From Maribacter sp. (lineage in GTDB: Bacteria; Bacteroidota; Bacteroidia; Flavobacteriales; Flavobacteriaceae), in assembly GCA_018679695.1 (NCBI GenBank), contig JAHHKH010000295.1, positions 1 through 27,903 on the forward strand: a DNA stretch of 27,903 nt, written 5' to 3'. The position numbers were made by a program, and so were the translations under genes. This document shows, piece by piece, positions 1 through 8,362 of this stretch (positions within the stretch are counted from its first letter, which is position 1; each line of letters starts with the position of its first letter). A model generated the notes under the pieces. It did no database searches. It saw only the letters and a list, made by a program, of their open reading frames with translations, and had not been told where the DNA came from.

Positions 1-1257
1 GGCCAATTGGGTACGGCAGAATTAGCTGCGGTATCTTTGGGAAATAGTTTTGTTTTTATTGCTATGTCTTTGGGTATTGGATTTTCTACTGCCATTACCC
101 CCTTGGTGGCTGAAGCTGATGGAGCAGGAAATAAGGCCAGTGGTAAGAGTGCATTGAAACATGGTTTGGTTTTATGTACAGTTTTAGGATTAACGCTATT
201 CGGGATAATCCTATTGCTTAAACCCATCATGTACCTTATGAAACAACCACCTGAAGTTGTTGAATTGGCTATGCCATACCTTGATCTGGTCGCATTTTCA
301 TTGGTTCCCCTAATTGTTTTCCAGGCATTCAAGCAATTTTCCGAGGGTCTGTCGCAAACCAAATACCCTATGTATGCAACCATAATCGCCAATGTTGTGA
401 ACATTATATTGAACTATTTATTGATTTTCGGTTCTTTTGGATTTCCCAAACTGGGAATCGTCGGGGCGGCTATTGGCACCTTGACTGCGCGATTTATTAT
501 GGTTTTCTATATCTGGTTTTTACTTAAAGGAAAGAAGAAATTCCATGATTATGTCACTGGTTTCAATTTTAAACTCATTGAAAAAAAGGTAATCCATAAA
601 ATCATAAGTCTGGGATTTCCATCGGCATTGCAGATGTTTTTTGAAGTTGCCATTTTTACCGCGGCCATTTGGTTGAGTGGGGTTTTGGGCAAGAATGCCC
701 AGGCAGCCAATCAAATCGCCCTGAATCTTAGCAGTATGACGTTTATGTTTGGAATGGGATTGGGCGTTGCCGCCATGATACGGGTAGGTAACCAAAAAGG
801 ACTCCAGAATTTTAAGGAATTAAGGCGCTTGGCACAATCGATTTTCTTTTTGACCCTATTGGTAGAGTTTGTTTTCGCAGCATTGTTTTTATGGGGTAGG
901 GATTGGTTCCCAACGATTTATTTGGACGTAAATGATGCGAAGAACATGGTAGATAATAACGAAGTGATTTTCCTTGCTAGCCAATTGCTTTTGGTTGCGG
1001 CATTCTTTCAAATTTCCGATGGGATACAAGTAGTGGTTTTGGGTGCCTTACGTGGGTTGCAAGATGTGAAAATCCCAACAGTGATAACATTTATTGCGTA
1101 TTGGTTAATTGGTTTTCCTATATCTTATTATTTGGGACTTTATACCGATTTTGGAAGCGTCGGTATATGGATCGGACTACTTACCGGATTAACCGCATCG
1201 GCGATTATGTTGTATATTCGGTTCAATTATTTAACCAAAAGATTAATCTACGCTTAA
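1..1257 (+). CDS. MATE family efflux transporter (5' truncated)
   Basis: This is an inner-membrane multidrug/toxin extrusion transporter of the MATE family, which uses a cation gradient to export organic compounds. The reading frame is open from the first base of the window (Gly-Gln-Leu-Gly-Thr-Ala-Glu-Leu-Ala-Ala-Val-Ser), and this resembles the early MATE segment in which a conserved Gly-x-Leu/Gly precedes 'AAVSLGNS'. The real start is therefore upstream and the TTG at 7 is not the start. About 418 residues are visible, with roughly ten to eleven hydrophobic segments, and a second-half repeat begins near the 'GFPSALQMFFE' motif, which echoes the MATE 'G.P..l......' signature. It is the first visible gene of a run with 14-nt, 8-nt and overlapping junctions up to 3729. 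The substrate cannot be told from sequence. Confidence 0.93.
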   Translation, partial: GQLGTAELAAVSLGNSFVFIAMSLGIGFSTAITPLVAEADGAGNKASGKSALKHGLVLCTVLGLTLFGIILLLKPIMYLMKQPPEVVELAMPYLDLVAFSLVPLIVFQAFKQFSEGLSQTKYPMYATIIANVVNIILNYLLIFGSFGFPKLGIVGAAIGTLTARFIMVFYIWFLLKGKKKFHDYVTGFNFKLIEKKVIHKIISLGFPSALQMFFEVAIFTAAIWLSGVLGKNAQAANQIALNLSSMTFMFGMGLGVAAMIRVGNQKGLQNFKELRRLAQSIFFLTLLVEFVFAALFLWGRDWFPTIYLDVNDAKNMVDNNEVIFLASQLLLVAAFFQISDGIQVVVLGALRGLQDVKIPTVITFIAYWLIGFPISYYLGLYTDFGSVGIWIGLLTGLTASAIMLYIRFNYLTKRLIYA

Positions 1258-1271
1258 CTCTAACAACTACC

Positions 1272-1496
1272 ATGGAACTGCCAAAATTCATATTAGGTGA
1301 TAATACAGATTTACCCAATGCCATATTCGTAATACACACCGAATATCCTAGATTTATAATTAATTTGGAAGATGACGAGGTAGAATGGTTGGAGGATTTT
1401 ACCAAGGAAGATGAAAAAGAACTTGAATCGGAAGCGGAAAGGCTGATTGAAGAAGCCACTGCTTTCTATGATCGGGAAATATCCCGCTACGAATAG
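1272..1496 (+). CDS. Conserved hypothetical acidic protein, 74 aa
   Basis: I do not recognise this family. The ATG at 1272 lies 14 nt after the MATE stop and starts 'MELPKFILGDNTDLPNAIF'. A longer frame opens at 1101 but that part lies inside the MATE gene and is discarded. The product is strongly acidic with no membrane segment. A middle part rich in Ile/Phe/Val (IFVIHTEYPRFIINLEDDEV) could be beta structure, and the C-terminal third is an acidic helix rich in Glu/Asp with a few Lys/Arg. It sits between a membrane transporter and a PAP2 phosphatase in the same transcription unit, with an 8-nt gap to the next gene. It looks like a small cytosolic flavobacterial protein; no function is inferred. 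Confidence 0.75.
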   Translation: MELPKFILGDNTDLPNAIFVIHTEYPRFIINLEDDEVEWLEDFTKEDEKELESEAERLIEEATAFYDREISRYE

Positions 1497-1504
1497 TAAT
1501 AAAA

Positions 1505-2074
1505 ATGCTCGAAGAACTCATTCAACTAGATAAGGAAGTATTTCTTTTTCTCAATGGTATGGGAAATCCCAATTGGGATGGCTTTTGGATGTTCGTTACC
1601 AATAAGTTGAGTTCTACCCCCATTTATCTCATATTACTGATTTTGACTTATAAACAGTTGGGATTGAGAAAAACACTAATAGCCTTGGCAGCTGTTGCAG
1701 TCTTGATTTTGGTTACTGACCAATTAGCGAATTTTTTTAAATATGGCGTGCAACGATTAAGACCTTGCTATGACCAAGAAGTTAGCACAACCATGCGCTT
1801 GGTGAAAAACTCTTGTGGTGGTAAATTCGGGTATTTTTCTGCCCATGCAGCCAATTCGTTTGCAGTCGCATCTTTTTTCACCTTCTTGTTGAGGTCCAAA
1901 TTCAAGTATGTTGGATTCCTATTGTTTTTTTGGGCCATCCTCATAGCTTATAGCAGAATCTATATTGGTGTTCACTTTCCATTGGATGTTTTGACTGGAA
2001 TGGTCATTGGTTTGGGAATTAGTTGGCTATTTGCAAAGTTGTATCTATTAACGCTGTACAAATTCCAACTATGA
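1505..2074 (+). CDS. PAP2 family membrane phosphatase
   Basis: This is an integral membrane phosphatase of the type 2 phosphatidic acid phosphatase family, 189 aa, with about five membrane segments. All three family motifs are visible: K79-x6-R86-P87, S112-A-H114 (the PSGH position), and S150-R151...H157...D161. In bacteria such proteins usually remove phosphate from undecaprenyl pyrophosphate or lipid A or phospholipids on the periplasmic face. The last codons overlap the start of the next gene (ATGA at 2071-2074), so translation is probably coupled to the GT39-type glycosyltransferase. This pairing suggests recycling of a polyprenyl carrier after sugar transfer, but BacA-like function versus lipid A phosphatase cannot be settled from sequence. 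Confidence 0.92.
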   Translation: MLEELIQLDKEVFLFLNGMGNPNWDGFWMFVTNKLSSTPIYLILLILTYKQLGLRKTLIALAAVAVLILVTDQLANFFKYGVQRLRPCYDQEVSTTMRLVKNSCGGKFGYFSAHAANSFAVASFFTFLLRSKFKYVGFLLFFWAILIAYSRIYIGVHFPLDVLTGMVIGLGISWLFAKLYLLTLYKFQL

Positions 2075-3729
2075 TTTCAAATACCAGATATTGGTTTTTG
2101 TTGCTACTTATGGTATTGGTTTATATCAGTGGAATGTTCGTTACCCTCTTCGAGAACGATTCCGCGCAGTTTGCTGTTATGGCAATGCGGATGGTACAGG
2201 AAAATGATTTTCTAAGTCTCTTCAAAGGGCCCGAGGAATATCTTGATAAACCCCATATGCATTTTTGGTTGGCAGCTTTATCCTTCAAGATTTTTGGGTT
2301 ACACGATTGGGCCTATCGTATTCCAGGAATATTGGCTACATTATTAGGCGCCTACAGTTGTTTTGGGTTGGGAAGACTACTATATAACCACAATGTGGGC
2401 AAACTTGCTGCACTTATTTTTATGACCAGCCAAACCATTGTTTTGGGCGCTATTGATGTACGAACCGATGCGGTACTGACCGGATTTGCCATTTTTGCCA
2501 TATGGCATTTGGTTGCATATATAGAGAAAAACTCCTTGTTCAACCTAATTCTAGGTTCCCTAGGGGCGGGAATTGCCTTTTCTACCAAAGGACAAATTGC
2601 ATTATTGGTAGTGGGCCTACCTATACTTTGCCATTTGGCCTATACACGAAAATGGAAGATGTTCCTTAATTGGAAAGTTCTTGTGGGACTATTGGCTTTT
2701 GCCATTGTCATTACCCCCATGTTATATGCTTACTATCATCAATTTGACCTTCACCCGGAAAAAATAATTCGAGGTAAAGTTAATAGAAGTGGAATCTTTT
2801 TTATTTTTTGGGAGCAGAGCTTTGAACGATTGAGCGGAGAAGGAGTGGGGAAGAATAGTAGTGACTACTTTTTCTTTTTCCATACGTTCCTTTGGGTTTT
2901 CCTACCGTGGACGGTGTTAGGCTTGGTCGCCTATTGGCAAAAAGCCAAAGAAATGATTCAATCCAAGTTCAAATACAATTCCAAAAACGAATTTTTGACT
3001 TTGGGGGGAATAACCTTGATTTTCATTGTAATTAGTTTTGCACAGTTTAAACTACCGCACTACTTGAATATTGTAATGCCCTTGTTCGCTGTACTTACCG
3101 CAGCTTATTTATGTGGATTACATGAGGCGGGCAGCCAAAGGACTAAGAAATTGCTTTTAGGCTTCCAGTATTTCATACTGTCAATTGTCTTTATTGCTAG
3201 CCTATTTATTTACTTTTATATCTTCAAAACCGGAAACTACAATAAATACATCTGGATTATTGTTTTGGGCATATTCATAATTTACTATGCCCTAAAACGT
3301 GAAGATTATTATTTTAGGATCATTACTGTCTCAGCGATAAGTTCAGTACTCCTAAACGGTGTGCTGAACACCCATTTCTACCCGTCTCTATTGGAATATC
3401 AAGCGGGTTCAACAATGGCCAATACCATTGAAAGGCAAAGAATTTCCACAGACAATATTTATAAAATTTCGAAAAACCACACTTGGGGATTGGATTTTTA
3501 CAATCAAAGACCGGTCAAAATCGCATCAATAGGGCAATTGGCGAATAAAAAGAACATTTGGGTCTATGCGAATGACCAGGAATTAAAAGAATTAAGGGAA
3601 TCGGGTTTTGATTGGGATCGGCAATTGACAGAAAAACAATTCAGGATTACCAGATTACAGGGAAGATTCCTAAACCCCGATACCCGAAAGAGGGTAATAA
3701 GAAAAATGCACTTGGTGCATATTTATTGA
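2071..3729 (+). CDS. ArnT/GT39-type membrane glycosyltransferase
   Basis: This is a large polytopic glycosyltransferase (552 aa) of the PMT/ArnT (GT39/GT83-like) group, which moves a sugar from a polyprenyl-phosphate donor to an acceptor on the periplasmic side. The start at 2071 overlaps the PAP2 stop; an in-frame opening at 2023 lies inside PAP2 and is rejected. An early acidic pair follows the first membrane helix (E28-N-D30, the position of the catalytic Asp in GT-C enzymes). A 'YLDKPHMHFW' block at 57-66 matches the DKPP/W motif of ArnT-like proteins, and 'DVRTDAVLTG' follows. Roughly eleven to twelve hydrophobic segments precede a short soluble C-terminal domain of about 120 residues. 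The gene ends 7 nt inside the convergent flippase-like gene. The acceptor (lipid A, lipoprotein, other) is unknown. Confidence 0.88.
   Translation: MISNTRYWFLLLLMVLVYISGMFVTLFENDSAQFAVMAMRMVQENDFLSLFKGPEEYLDKPHMHFWLAALSFKIFGLHDWAYRIPGILATLLGAYSCFGLGRLLYNHNVGKLAALIFMTSQTIVLGAIDVRTDAVLTGFAIFAIWHLVAYIEKNSLFNLILGSLGAGIAFSTKGQIALLVVGLPILCHLAYTRKWKMFLNWKVLVGLLAFAIVITPMLYAYYHQFDLHPEKIIRGKVNRSGIFFIFWEQSFERLSGEGVGKNSSDYFFFFHTFLWVFLPWTVLGLVAYWQKAKEMIQSKFKYNSKNEFLTLGGITLIFIVISFAQFKLPHYLNIVMPLFAVLTAAYLCGLHEAGSQRTKKLLLGFQYFILSIVFIASLFIYFYIFKTGNYNKYIWIIVLGIFIIYYALKREDYYFRIITVSAISSVLLNGVLNTHFYPSLLEYQAGSTMANTIERQRISTDNIYKISKNHTWGLDFYNQRPVKIASIGQLANKKNIWVYANDQELKELRESGFDWDRQLTEKQFRITRLQGRFLNPDTRKRVIRKMHLVHIY
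3706..3720. terminator. Candidate bidirectional terminator hairpin inside the 3' end of the GT39 gene
   Basis: A perfect 6-bp stem, ATGCAC, TTG loop, GTGCAT, sits in the last codons of the glycosyltransferase. On the minus strand it follows the flippase-like stop codon (3723-3725) almost at once and is followed by TTTTTC, which fits an intrinsic terminator for that gene. On the plus strand the downstream run is only AT-rich. The short stem keeps confidence moderate. Confidence 0.42.
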
Positions 3730-4598
3730 CTTATTGTTTTTAGCTTGATTTTTTTGAAGTGATAAACAATTCCAGCTAATGAAACAAAGGCCGTGATCAG
3801 AAAGAATACCATGCTAATACCAATAGATGTGTTCTCTTCCAAAGCCAAAAGAGTTGCCCCATAATAGAATGTCACCTCCCTACTTCCAATGCCACCGATA
3901 GTCAATGGTAAGACCGAAACAATCGAGGAAATGAGAAAAATGAACAGATATGCAATTTCGCTGGTCTGTATCGCCAATGACCGCAAGATAAATAATACAC
4001 TGATCAATTGGGCCAATTGTACGATTGCCGATAGTGCAAAGGACCTCCAGAATACCGGAATCACAAAACTAAAAAATCGTTTATTCAAATACCAAAAAAC
4101 GACAATGGATAATAGGCCCAATACAATTATGGGAATATGAAATTTATCAAACCAGCTGCTTTTTAGAAAAAGGGCCAAAATACAGGCATAGATAAACAAT
4201 AATAATAGTCCGCTGAGCCGATCTAACACCAGTACCGAAACTACTTTTTTGGTATCTATTTCAAAATTCCTTTTAATCAAGTACCCCTTATAGGCATCAC
4301 CGCCAATTCCACCTGGAAGAAAGAGATTATAGAACATGCCTAATAGGTATAATTCCAAATTACTCTTTTGGGTCAGTTTAATCCCTAATTCGTGAAAATA
4401 CAGATTGAGTCTAATGGAAGCGATAATCTTAGAGACTATAAAAAACGAAATAGCCAGTAATAGATATTCTGGCTTGGTTCCTTTAATGATATCCAGAACC
4501 TGTTTGAAATCGACCTTTGTGAATATAAAATAGATAAGAATTGCACTGATTGCAATTTTAGCTATTGTTGTAAGTTTCTTACGCAATCCCGTCTCCAA
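3723..4598 (-). CDS. Flippase-like integral membrane protein (LPG synthase TM / AglD-like, UPF0104)
   Basis: This 291-aa polytopic membrane protein belongs to the lysylphosphatidylglycerol-synthase transmembrane-domain family (the flippase part of MprF, also seen in AglD-like proteins). It has about eight hydrophobic segments. Family hallmarks are 'LFLPGGIGGDAYKGYLIKR' at about residues 93-111 and 'VLPLTIGGIGSREVTFYYG' at about 229-247. It has no aminoacyltransferase domain. Its start lies 20 nt inside the upstream GT2 gene, so the two are almost certainly co-expressed. Proteins of this family often sit next to polyprenyl-phosphate glycosyltransferases and are thought to help move lipid-linked substrates across the membrane. 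Flipping of the GT2 product is therefore a reasonable inference, not shown by sequence. Confidence 0.87.
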   Translation of the reverse strand: METGLRKKLTTIAKIAISAILIYFIFTKVDFKQVLDIIKGTKPEYLLLAISFFIVSKIIASIRLNLYFHELGIKLTQKSNLELYLLGMFYNLFLPGGIGGDAYKGYLIKRNFEIDTKKVVSVLVLDRLSGLLLLFIYACILALFLKSSWFDKFHIPIIVLGLLSIVVFWYLNKRFFSFVIPVFWRSFALSAIVQLAQLISVLFILRSLAIQTSEIAYLFIFLISSIVSVLPLTIGGIGSREVTFYYGATLLALEENTSIGISMVFFLITAFVSLAGIVYHFKKIKLKTISQ

Positions 4599-5538
4599 CC
4601 GTAACTTTTTTAATTCTGTAAGGTCTTTTCTTCTGCGATTCGTAATATGTCCTTATCAGTAATTCCATTACTATGCCTATAGTAAAAAGCTGTATTCCCG
4701 CTAAAATGAACATGAGTCCAAAAATCAACAATGGTCGCGTTCCAATATCCTCTCCAAAACCTAACTTAACAATGAGAAGATAGACATTAATAAGCACGCC
4801 CAATAATATCATCAAGAATCCAAATATGCCGAAAAGGTGGATGGGCCGTTGAAAGTATTTGCGAATAAAGAGTAATAACATCATGTCTGCCACTACCTTG
4901 AAAACACGTTCCAAACCGTATTTTGAAACACCCGCATTTCGTGCGTGGTGTTTTACAGGAACCTGTTTTAATTGGGCACCTTCCAAGTGGGCCAGTAATG
5001 TTATAAAACGATGCATTTCGCCATATAAATTAAGCTCTTTGGCAATGTCCTTGTTGAATACTTTTAGTGCACAGCCGTTATCCTTAATGTCAAGTTTGGT
5101 AACTCTACGTACTAAAAAGTTGGCTATTTTAGAGGGGATTTTTTTCACTAAGGAATCCTTTCTTTTTTGCCGTATCCCGGTAACTACATCAAATTCTTGA
5201 TTCACAGCATATTCCAACATTTGGGGAATATCACTCGGGTCATTTTGGAGATCCCCATCCATGGTGATGACATATTCCCCTTCAGCATAATCCAATCCTG
5301 CGGCCAAGGCCAAACTCTGCCCATAATTCTTTTTAAGTTCAATGAGATGCACTTTGTCATCATCCATCTTTTTAATTACACTACGTGTATTGTCGGTTGA
5401 GAAATCATCTATATAAATGATCTGGTATTTATAGCCAACAAGACTTTCATGAATCTTTTGGGTAAGTAAAACTGCGTTTTCCTCCTCGTTGTATAAAGGA
5501 ACGACTATAGAAAGCAGTGCGTCTGTGATAGGATGCAT
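4579..5538 (-). CDS. Family 2 glycosyltransferase, polyprenyl-phosphate sugar transferase type
   Basis: This is a GT-A fold family 2 enzyme (319 aa) of the DPM1/ArnC/GtrB group, which loads a nucleotide sugar onto polyprenyl phosphate on the cytosolic face. It has an N-terminal nucleotide-binding start 'SIVVPLYNEE', the acidic motif I43-D44-D45, the DxD-type motif D94-G-D96 followed by LQND, and 'NAGVSKYG' near residue 206. Two C-terminal membrane helices (about 232-255 and 268-292) anchor it, the usual architecture of bactoprenol glycosyltransferases. It is followed by, and overlaps, the flippase-like gene. An excellent promoter lies just upstream (5559-5586). It could supply the donor lipid used by the ArnT-like enzyme at 2071-3729. 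The sugar cannot be predicted. Confidence 0.92.
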   Translation of the reverse strand: MHPITDALLSIVVPLYNEEENAVLLTQKIHESLVGYKYQIIYIDDFSTDNTRSVIKKMDDDKVHLIELKKNYGQSLALAAGLDYAEGEYVITMDGDLQNDPSDIPQMLEYAVNQEFDVVTGIRQKRKDSLVKKIPSKIANFLVRRVTKLDIKDNGCALKVFNKDIAKELNLYGEMHRFITLLAHLEGAQLKQVPVKHHARNAGVSKYGLERVFKVVADMMLLLFIRKYFQRPIHLFGIFGFLMILLGVLINVYLLIVKLGFGEDIGTRPLLIFGLMFILAGIQLFTIGIVMELLIRTYYESQKKRPYRIKKVTVGDGIA

Positions 5539-5558
5539 TGAGTTGATTTATGGTGTGG

Positions 5559-5586
5559 CAAAGTTATATTTTTTATTGATATACAA
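5559..5586 (-). promoter_or_regulatory. Bacteroidota-type promoter of the GT2-flippase operon
   Basis: Read on the minus strand there is a TTG (5586-5584), a 17-nt spacer, and TAACTTTG (5566-5559), a perfect match to the flavobacterial -7 consensus TAnnTTTG with a normal distance to the -33 TTG. Transcription would begin about 5553, leaving a leader of roughly 15 nt before the GT2 ATG. No SD sequence is present. Confidence 0.6.
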
Positions 5587-5643
5587 TTACCCACCGTTTT
5601 TGGTGATTGCGATTGGGCCAAACGCACTTGACCAACGTAAATC

Positions 5644-6204
5644 CTATTTGTTGATTGGCACTTTTATTTTCGTTTGATCCCATGAAAGTACTAGGTAGAG
5701 CTGTTCACCATTCTCGAAACCAATATTAAGCTTTTCCTGTATGCCGACTATTTGTTCCGATGGCACATTTACATTTACCACATCGGCTTCCATATTCCTC
5801 GTGGTTTTTTTACCGCCGCTTAGTATGGTCACGCCCCAATCGGGAATCTCTTTATTGAATATCACTTCCCAACTATCCTTACCCGGTTTTGTCCAAAACG
5901 AATAAGTGCCAGCAGGCAGCTCTTTATCGATTATCTTGATAGCTGTACCAGTGGTAAATGTGGTAGGTTCGTTCGCACCTGTTCGCCAAACCACATCATA
6001 AGGCACTAGTTCCCCGAAAATTACCCTGTCTTTCTTTGACGGGCTGGAATAGTTTACCGAGAGGTCGAGACCGTTTTCTGTATAGGTATTGGTTATTTGG
6101 GGACTATGTTTTTTGGTTTGATCTTTCATATAGGGCATTCCCACAAACACAAACAGGGCAATCAATGCAACTAAAACAAGCAATAACCATTTTAATTTTT
6201 TCAT
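5644..6204 (-). CDS. DUF2911 domain protein, membrane-anchored or secreted
   Basis: This 186-aa protein begins with one hydrophobic segment (residues 5-26, 'LLLVLVALIALFVFVGMPYM') preceded by lysines, a signal anchor or uncleaved signal. The rest matches the DUF2911 family common in Bacteroidota: 'YSSPSKKDRVIFGELVPY', then 'VVWRTGANEPTTFTTG', 'LPAGTYSFWTKPG' and 'WEVIFNKEIPDWG'. These sections suggest a beta-rich periplasmic domain; the biochemical role of the family is not established. It lies 25 nt after the aldose epimerase gene on the same strand, so the two probably share a transcript. Most family members are of similar size. Confidence 0.88.
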   Translation of the reverse strand: MKKLKWLLLVLVALIALFVFVGMPYMKDQTKKHSPQITNTYTENGLDLSVNYSSPSKKDRVIFGELVPYDVVWRTGANEPTTFTTGTAIKIIDKELPAGTYSFWTKPGKDSWEVIFNKEIPDWGVTILSGGKKTTRNMEADVVNVNVPSEQIVGIQEKLNIGFENGEQLYLVLSWDQTKIKVPINK

Positions 6205-6229
6205 CCTATGATTTTTTAGGTAGTTCGCC

Positions 6230-7138
6230 CTAAGTTACTAAATCAAATTTAAAGACCGATGCATTTCGATAAGTCTCACCGGGCCTAAGTACACTGGTTG
6301 GAAAATGTTCATGATTCGGAGCATCGGGAAAGTTTTGTGTCTCAAAACAGATAGCAGGAAAGCTGATAGGTGTATACACGACCATACCCCTTTGGTTGGT
6401 ACTTACCTCCATGGAAATCCCTGATTTTTTAGAGGATACCATGGCGGCGAAACTACTATGGTCATCTGTGGCGAAAGGGGTATCCAATCTGGTCAGGCCT
6501 ATTTGTTGTTCCGAAAGAAAATCATATTTAGTACCAGTAACAGGAATTAATTTTCCTGTGGGCAATAAATTTTTTTTCGTTTCTACGACTTCTGGACAAT
6601 TTAACTTCAGGTAATAATGATCAATAATATTCTCGTCGTCCAGCTTAAAATAGGAATGGTTGGTCAAATTGACTACCGTAGTTGAATCTGTAGTAGCCTC
6701 ATGGATTATATGTAACTCATTATTGCGTATTTTGTAGGTTACCGTGGCTTTAAGATTACCGGGGTAACCCTCCTCCAAATGCTTACTCAAATAAGAAAGT
6801 CGAACGAAGGGTTCATCACCATGGTTTACCTCTTCTATGGTCCAATATTTTTTACCAAAACCTTTTTTGCCCCCATGTAGATGTATACCTCCCTCTGTAT
6901 GTAATGAATAGTTCTTCCTATCCAAAGTAAAACCGCCATTCGAAATACGTCCAGCATATCTACCAACACATGCTCCTAAGCTGGCAGTATCCGAAGGATA
7001 CTTACTTGGGTAATCGAAACCAACAACCACATTGGTATATATACCCTCGTTATCTTTTACCAATAATTTTTGGATAATTGCCCCATAATCCAATACGATC
7101 AAAGTAATAAATGGGTTGCTTATTGTAACTTGTTTCAA
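6230..7138 (-). CDS. Aldose 1-epimerase (galactose mutarotase family)
   Basis: This enzyme interconverts alpha and beta anomers of aldoses such as galactose or glucose. At 302 aa it is slightly short for GalM, and it has no signal peptide, so it is likely cytosolic. Visible family features are 'GRYAGRISNGGF' (59-70), 'HLHGG' with the substrate His88, 'NLTNHSYFKL' with catalytic acid His161, and catalytic base Glu266 in 'ICFETQNFPDAPNH'. The usual 'DHNFVL' block is replaced by 'TDDHSSFAAMV' (224-234), keeping only Asp-His. The start is a TTG: no in-frame ATG exists upstream, and the protein aligns with the family from this codon. It is divergent from the sigma-factor gene across 107 nt and leads into the DUF2911 gene. 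Confidence 0.9.
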   Translation of the reverse strand: MKQVTISNPFITLIVLDYGAIIQKLLVKDNEGIYTNVVVGFDYPSKYPSDTASLGACVGRYAGRISNGGFTLDRKNYSLHTEGGIHLHGGKKGFGKKYWTIEEVNHGDEPFVRLSYLSKHLEEGYPGNLKATVTYKIRNNELHIIHEATTDSTTVVNLTNHSYFKLDDENIIDHYYLKLNCPEVVETKKNLLPTGKLIPVTGTKYDFLSEQQIGLTRLDTPFATDDHSSFAAMVSSKKSGISMEVSTNQRGMVVYTPISFPAICFETQNFPDAPNHEHFPTSVLRPGETYRNASVFKFDLVT

Positions 7139-7245
7139 GGAAGTGGAATTAATTGAGCATAAAATTAATTGTTTTTTGCAACATTAACATATTTATATCG
7201 TCCTTAGGAAAACAAGGCAACTAAAACCAACAACGAAACTGTACA

Positions 7246-7794
7246 ATGTTTCAAATTGATGTCGTAGAACAATGCAAGGCGAATGACAGAAAGGCCCAAA
7301 TGCAGCTTTATAAGCAGTACTGTAAAGGTATGTTCTGTGTGGCGATGCGGTATGTTCAAAATTCATACGATGCTGAAGATGTGGTTCAGGAATCCTTTGT
7401 AAAGGCGTTTCAAAGAATACATCAATTTAAGGGGGAAGTGACATTTGGGGCATGGTTAAAACGAATAGTCATCAATAAAAGCATAGATTTTTTAAAAGCC
7501 AAAAAACATAGGCTGGTGTCCTTGGATGAAAACTATTTGCAGGTGGCAGAGGATAATGATAATGATTGGACAGTTGAACAGGATATAACGATCGATCAGG
7601 TAAAAAAGGCAATAAATCAGTTGCCGGAAAAGTATAAATATGTGGTGATGATGTTTTTGATCGAAGGTTATGATCATAAGGAAATCTCGGAGGTTTTAAA
7701 ATTGACTGAAACAACGAGCAGGACAAGGTTACTACGAGGAAAAAGCTATTTAAAGGAATTATTAAAAGAGAAGGCATATGGCACGGGATCTTAG
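7246..7794 (+). CDS. ECF-family RNA polymerase sigma factor
   Basis: This is a 182-aa sigma-70 family extracytoplasmic-function factor with only regions 2 and 4. Region 2 covers about residues 15-85, with 'YDAEDVVQESFVKAF' (41-55) for core binding and -10 recognition. Region 4 covers about 120-174, with the helix-turn-helix 'GYDHKEISEVLKLTETTSRTR' start at Gly141. A short acidic linker (AEDNDNDW) joins them. The stop codon lies 17 nt inside the next gene, which encodes a one-helix membrane protein that is the likely anti-sigma factor. It probably controls its own operon and envelope-related genes. The 107-nt divergent region to the aldose epimerase lacks a clear consensus promoter, which fits autoregulation through a non-housekeeping promoter. 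Confidence 0.94.
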   Translation: MFQIDVVEQCKANDRKAQMQLYKQYCKGMFCVAMRYVQNSYDAEDVVQESFVKAFQRIHQFKGEVTFGAWLKRIVINKSIDFLKAKKHRLVSLDENYLQVAEDNDNDWTVEQDITIDQVKKAINQLPEKYKYVVMMFLIEGYDHKEISEVLKLTETTSRTRLLRGKSYLKELLKEKAYGTGS

Positions 7795-8362
7795 AGAGTT
7801 ATTCGAGCAAGAACAGAAAAATGAGCAATTCGTTATGAACGAAGGTCATGAGAAACGATTTATGGATCTTCTGGATAAAGAGATACCACAGCAAAAGAAA
7901 TCTTCCTTCAGGATATTAAAAATCGCAGCATCGATTTTGGTATTGATAGGCATTGGCACTTTATTTATGCTGAATAGGGGGGATACACCGATCAAAACCA
8001 CCATTGTAGATAAAGATCCAGGGGTAGAATCAAAGACAGGGATTTCGCTAGGTGATCTTTCACCTGATCTGAAAAAAGTGGAAAATTATTATGTTGCCAA
8101 CATTAATCTTGAACTTTCGAAATTGAATGTCTCTGATGATCATAAAGAATTGGTAGACAGCTATATGGATCGGTTGGCTGAATTGAACATGGAATATAAA
8201 AACCTGAATGAAGAATTGAATCAGCTGGGTCCCAATGACCAGACCATAGCCGCCCTCATAAAGAATTTGCAATTGCGGTTGCAATTATTACAGAAATTAA
8301 AAGAGAAGTTAAATGAAGTACAATCATCAAAAAACGAACAGTATGAAACTAATGCGGTTTAA
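7778..8362 (+). CDS. Putative anti-sigma factor, single-pass membrane protein
   Basis: This is a 194-aa protein without a named domain that I can see. Residues 1-45 are a charged cytosolic segment (LRELFEQEQKNEQF; FMDLLDKEIPQ). One membrane helix spans about 46-66 (ILKIAASILVLIGIGTLFML). The periplasmic part ends in an amphipathic coiled coil (about 120-185) rich in Leu/Lys/Glu/Asn. The arrangement, with its start overlapping the sigma gene by 17 nt and a short N-terminal helix facing the cytosol, is typical of anti-sigma factors in flavobacterial ECF operons, though it lacks an obvious zinc-binding HxxxCxxC motif. Its C-terminus overlaps the next gene by 20 nt, so all three are likely translated from one message. 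The assignment rests on context. Confidence 0.72.
   Translation: MARDLRELFEQEQKNEQFVMNEGHEKRFMDLLDKEIPQQKKSSFRILKIAASILVLIGIGTLFMLNRGDTPIKTTIVDKDPGVESKTGISLGDLSPDLKKVENYYVANINLELSKLNVSDDHKELVDSYMDRLAELNMEYKNLNEELNQLGPNDQTIAALIKNLQLRLQLLQKLKEKLNEVQSSKNEQYETNAV

Noticed and set aside
1101..1271. Longer start of the 74-aa acidic protein
   Set aside because: This part lies wholly inside the MATE gene in another frame; the ATG at 1272 just after the MATE stop gives normal spacing.
2023..2070. Upstream start for the GT39-type transferase
   Set aside because: It extends 52 nt into the PAP2 gene, while the ATG at 2071 overlaps the stop in the usual ATGA manner and begins right before the first membrane helix.
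5592..5605. CACC-GTTTTT-GGTG as the terminator of the DUF2911 gene
   Set aside because: A 4-bp stem without a T-run on the minus strand is too weak to call.
8313..8342. Upstream ATG for the DUF4097-like protein
   Set aside because: It would add a polar stretch before the Sec signal; the second ATG gives a normal signal peptide.
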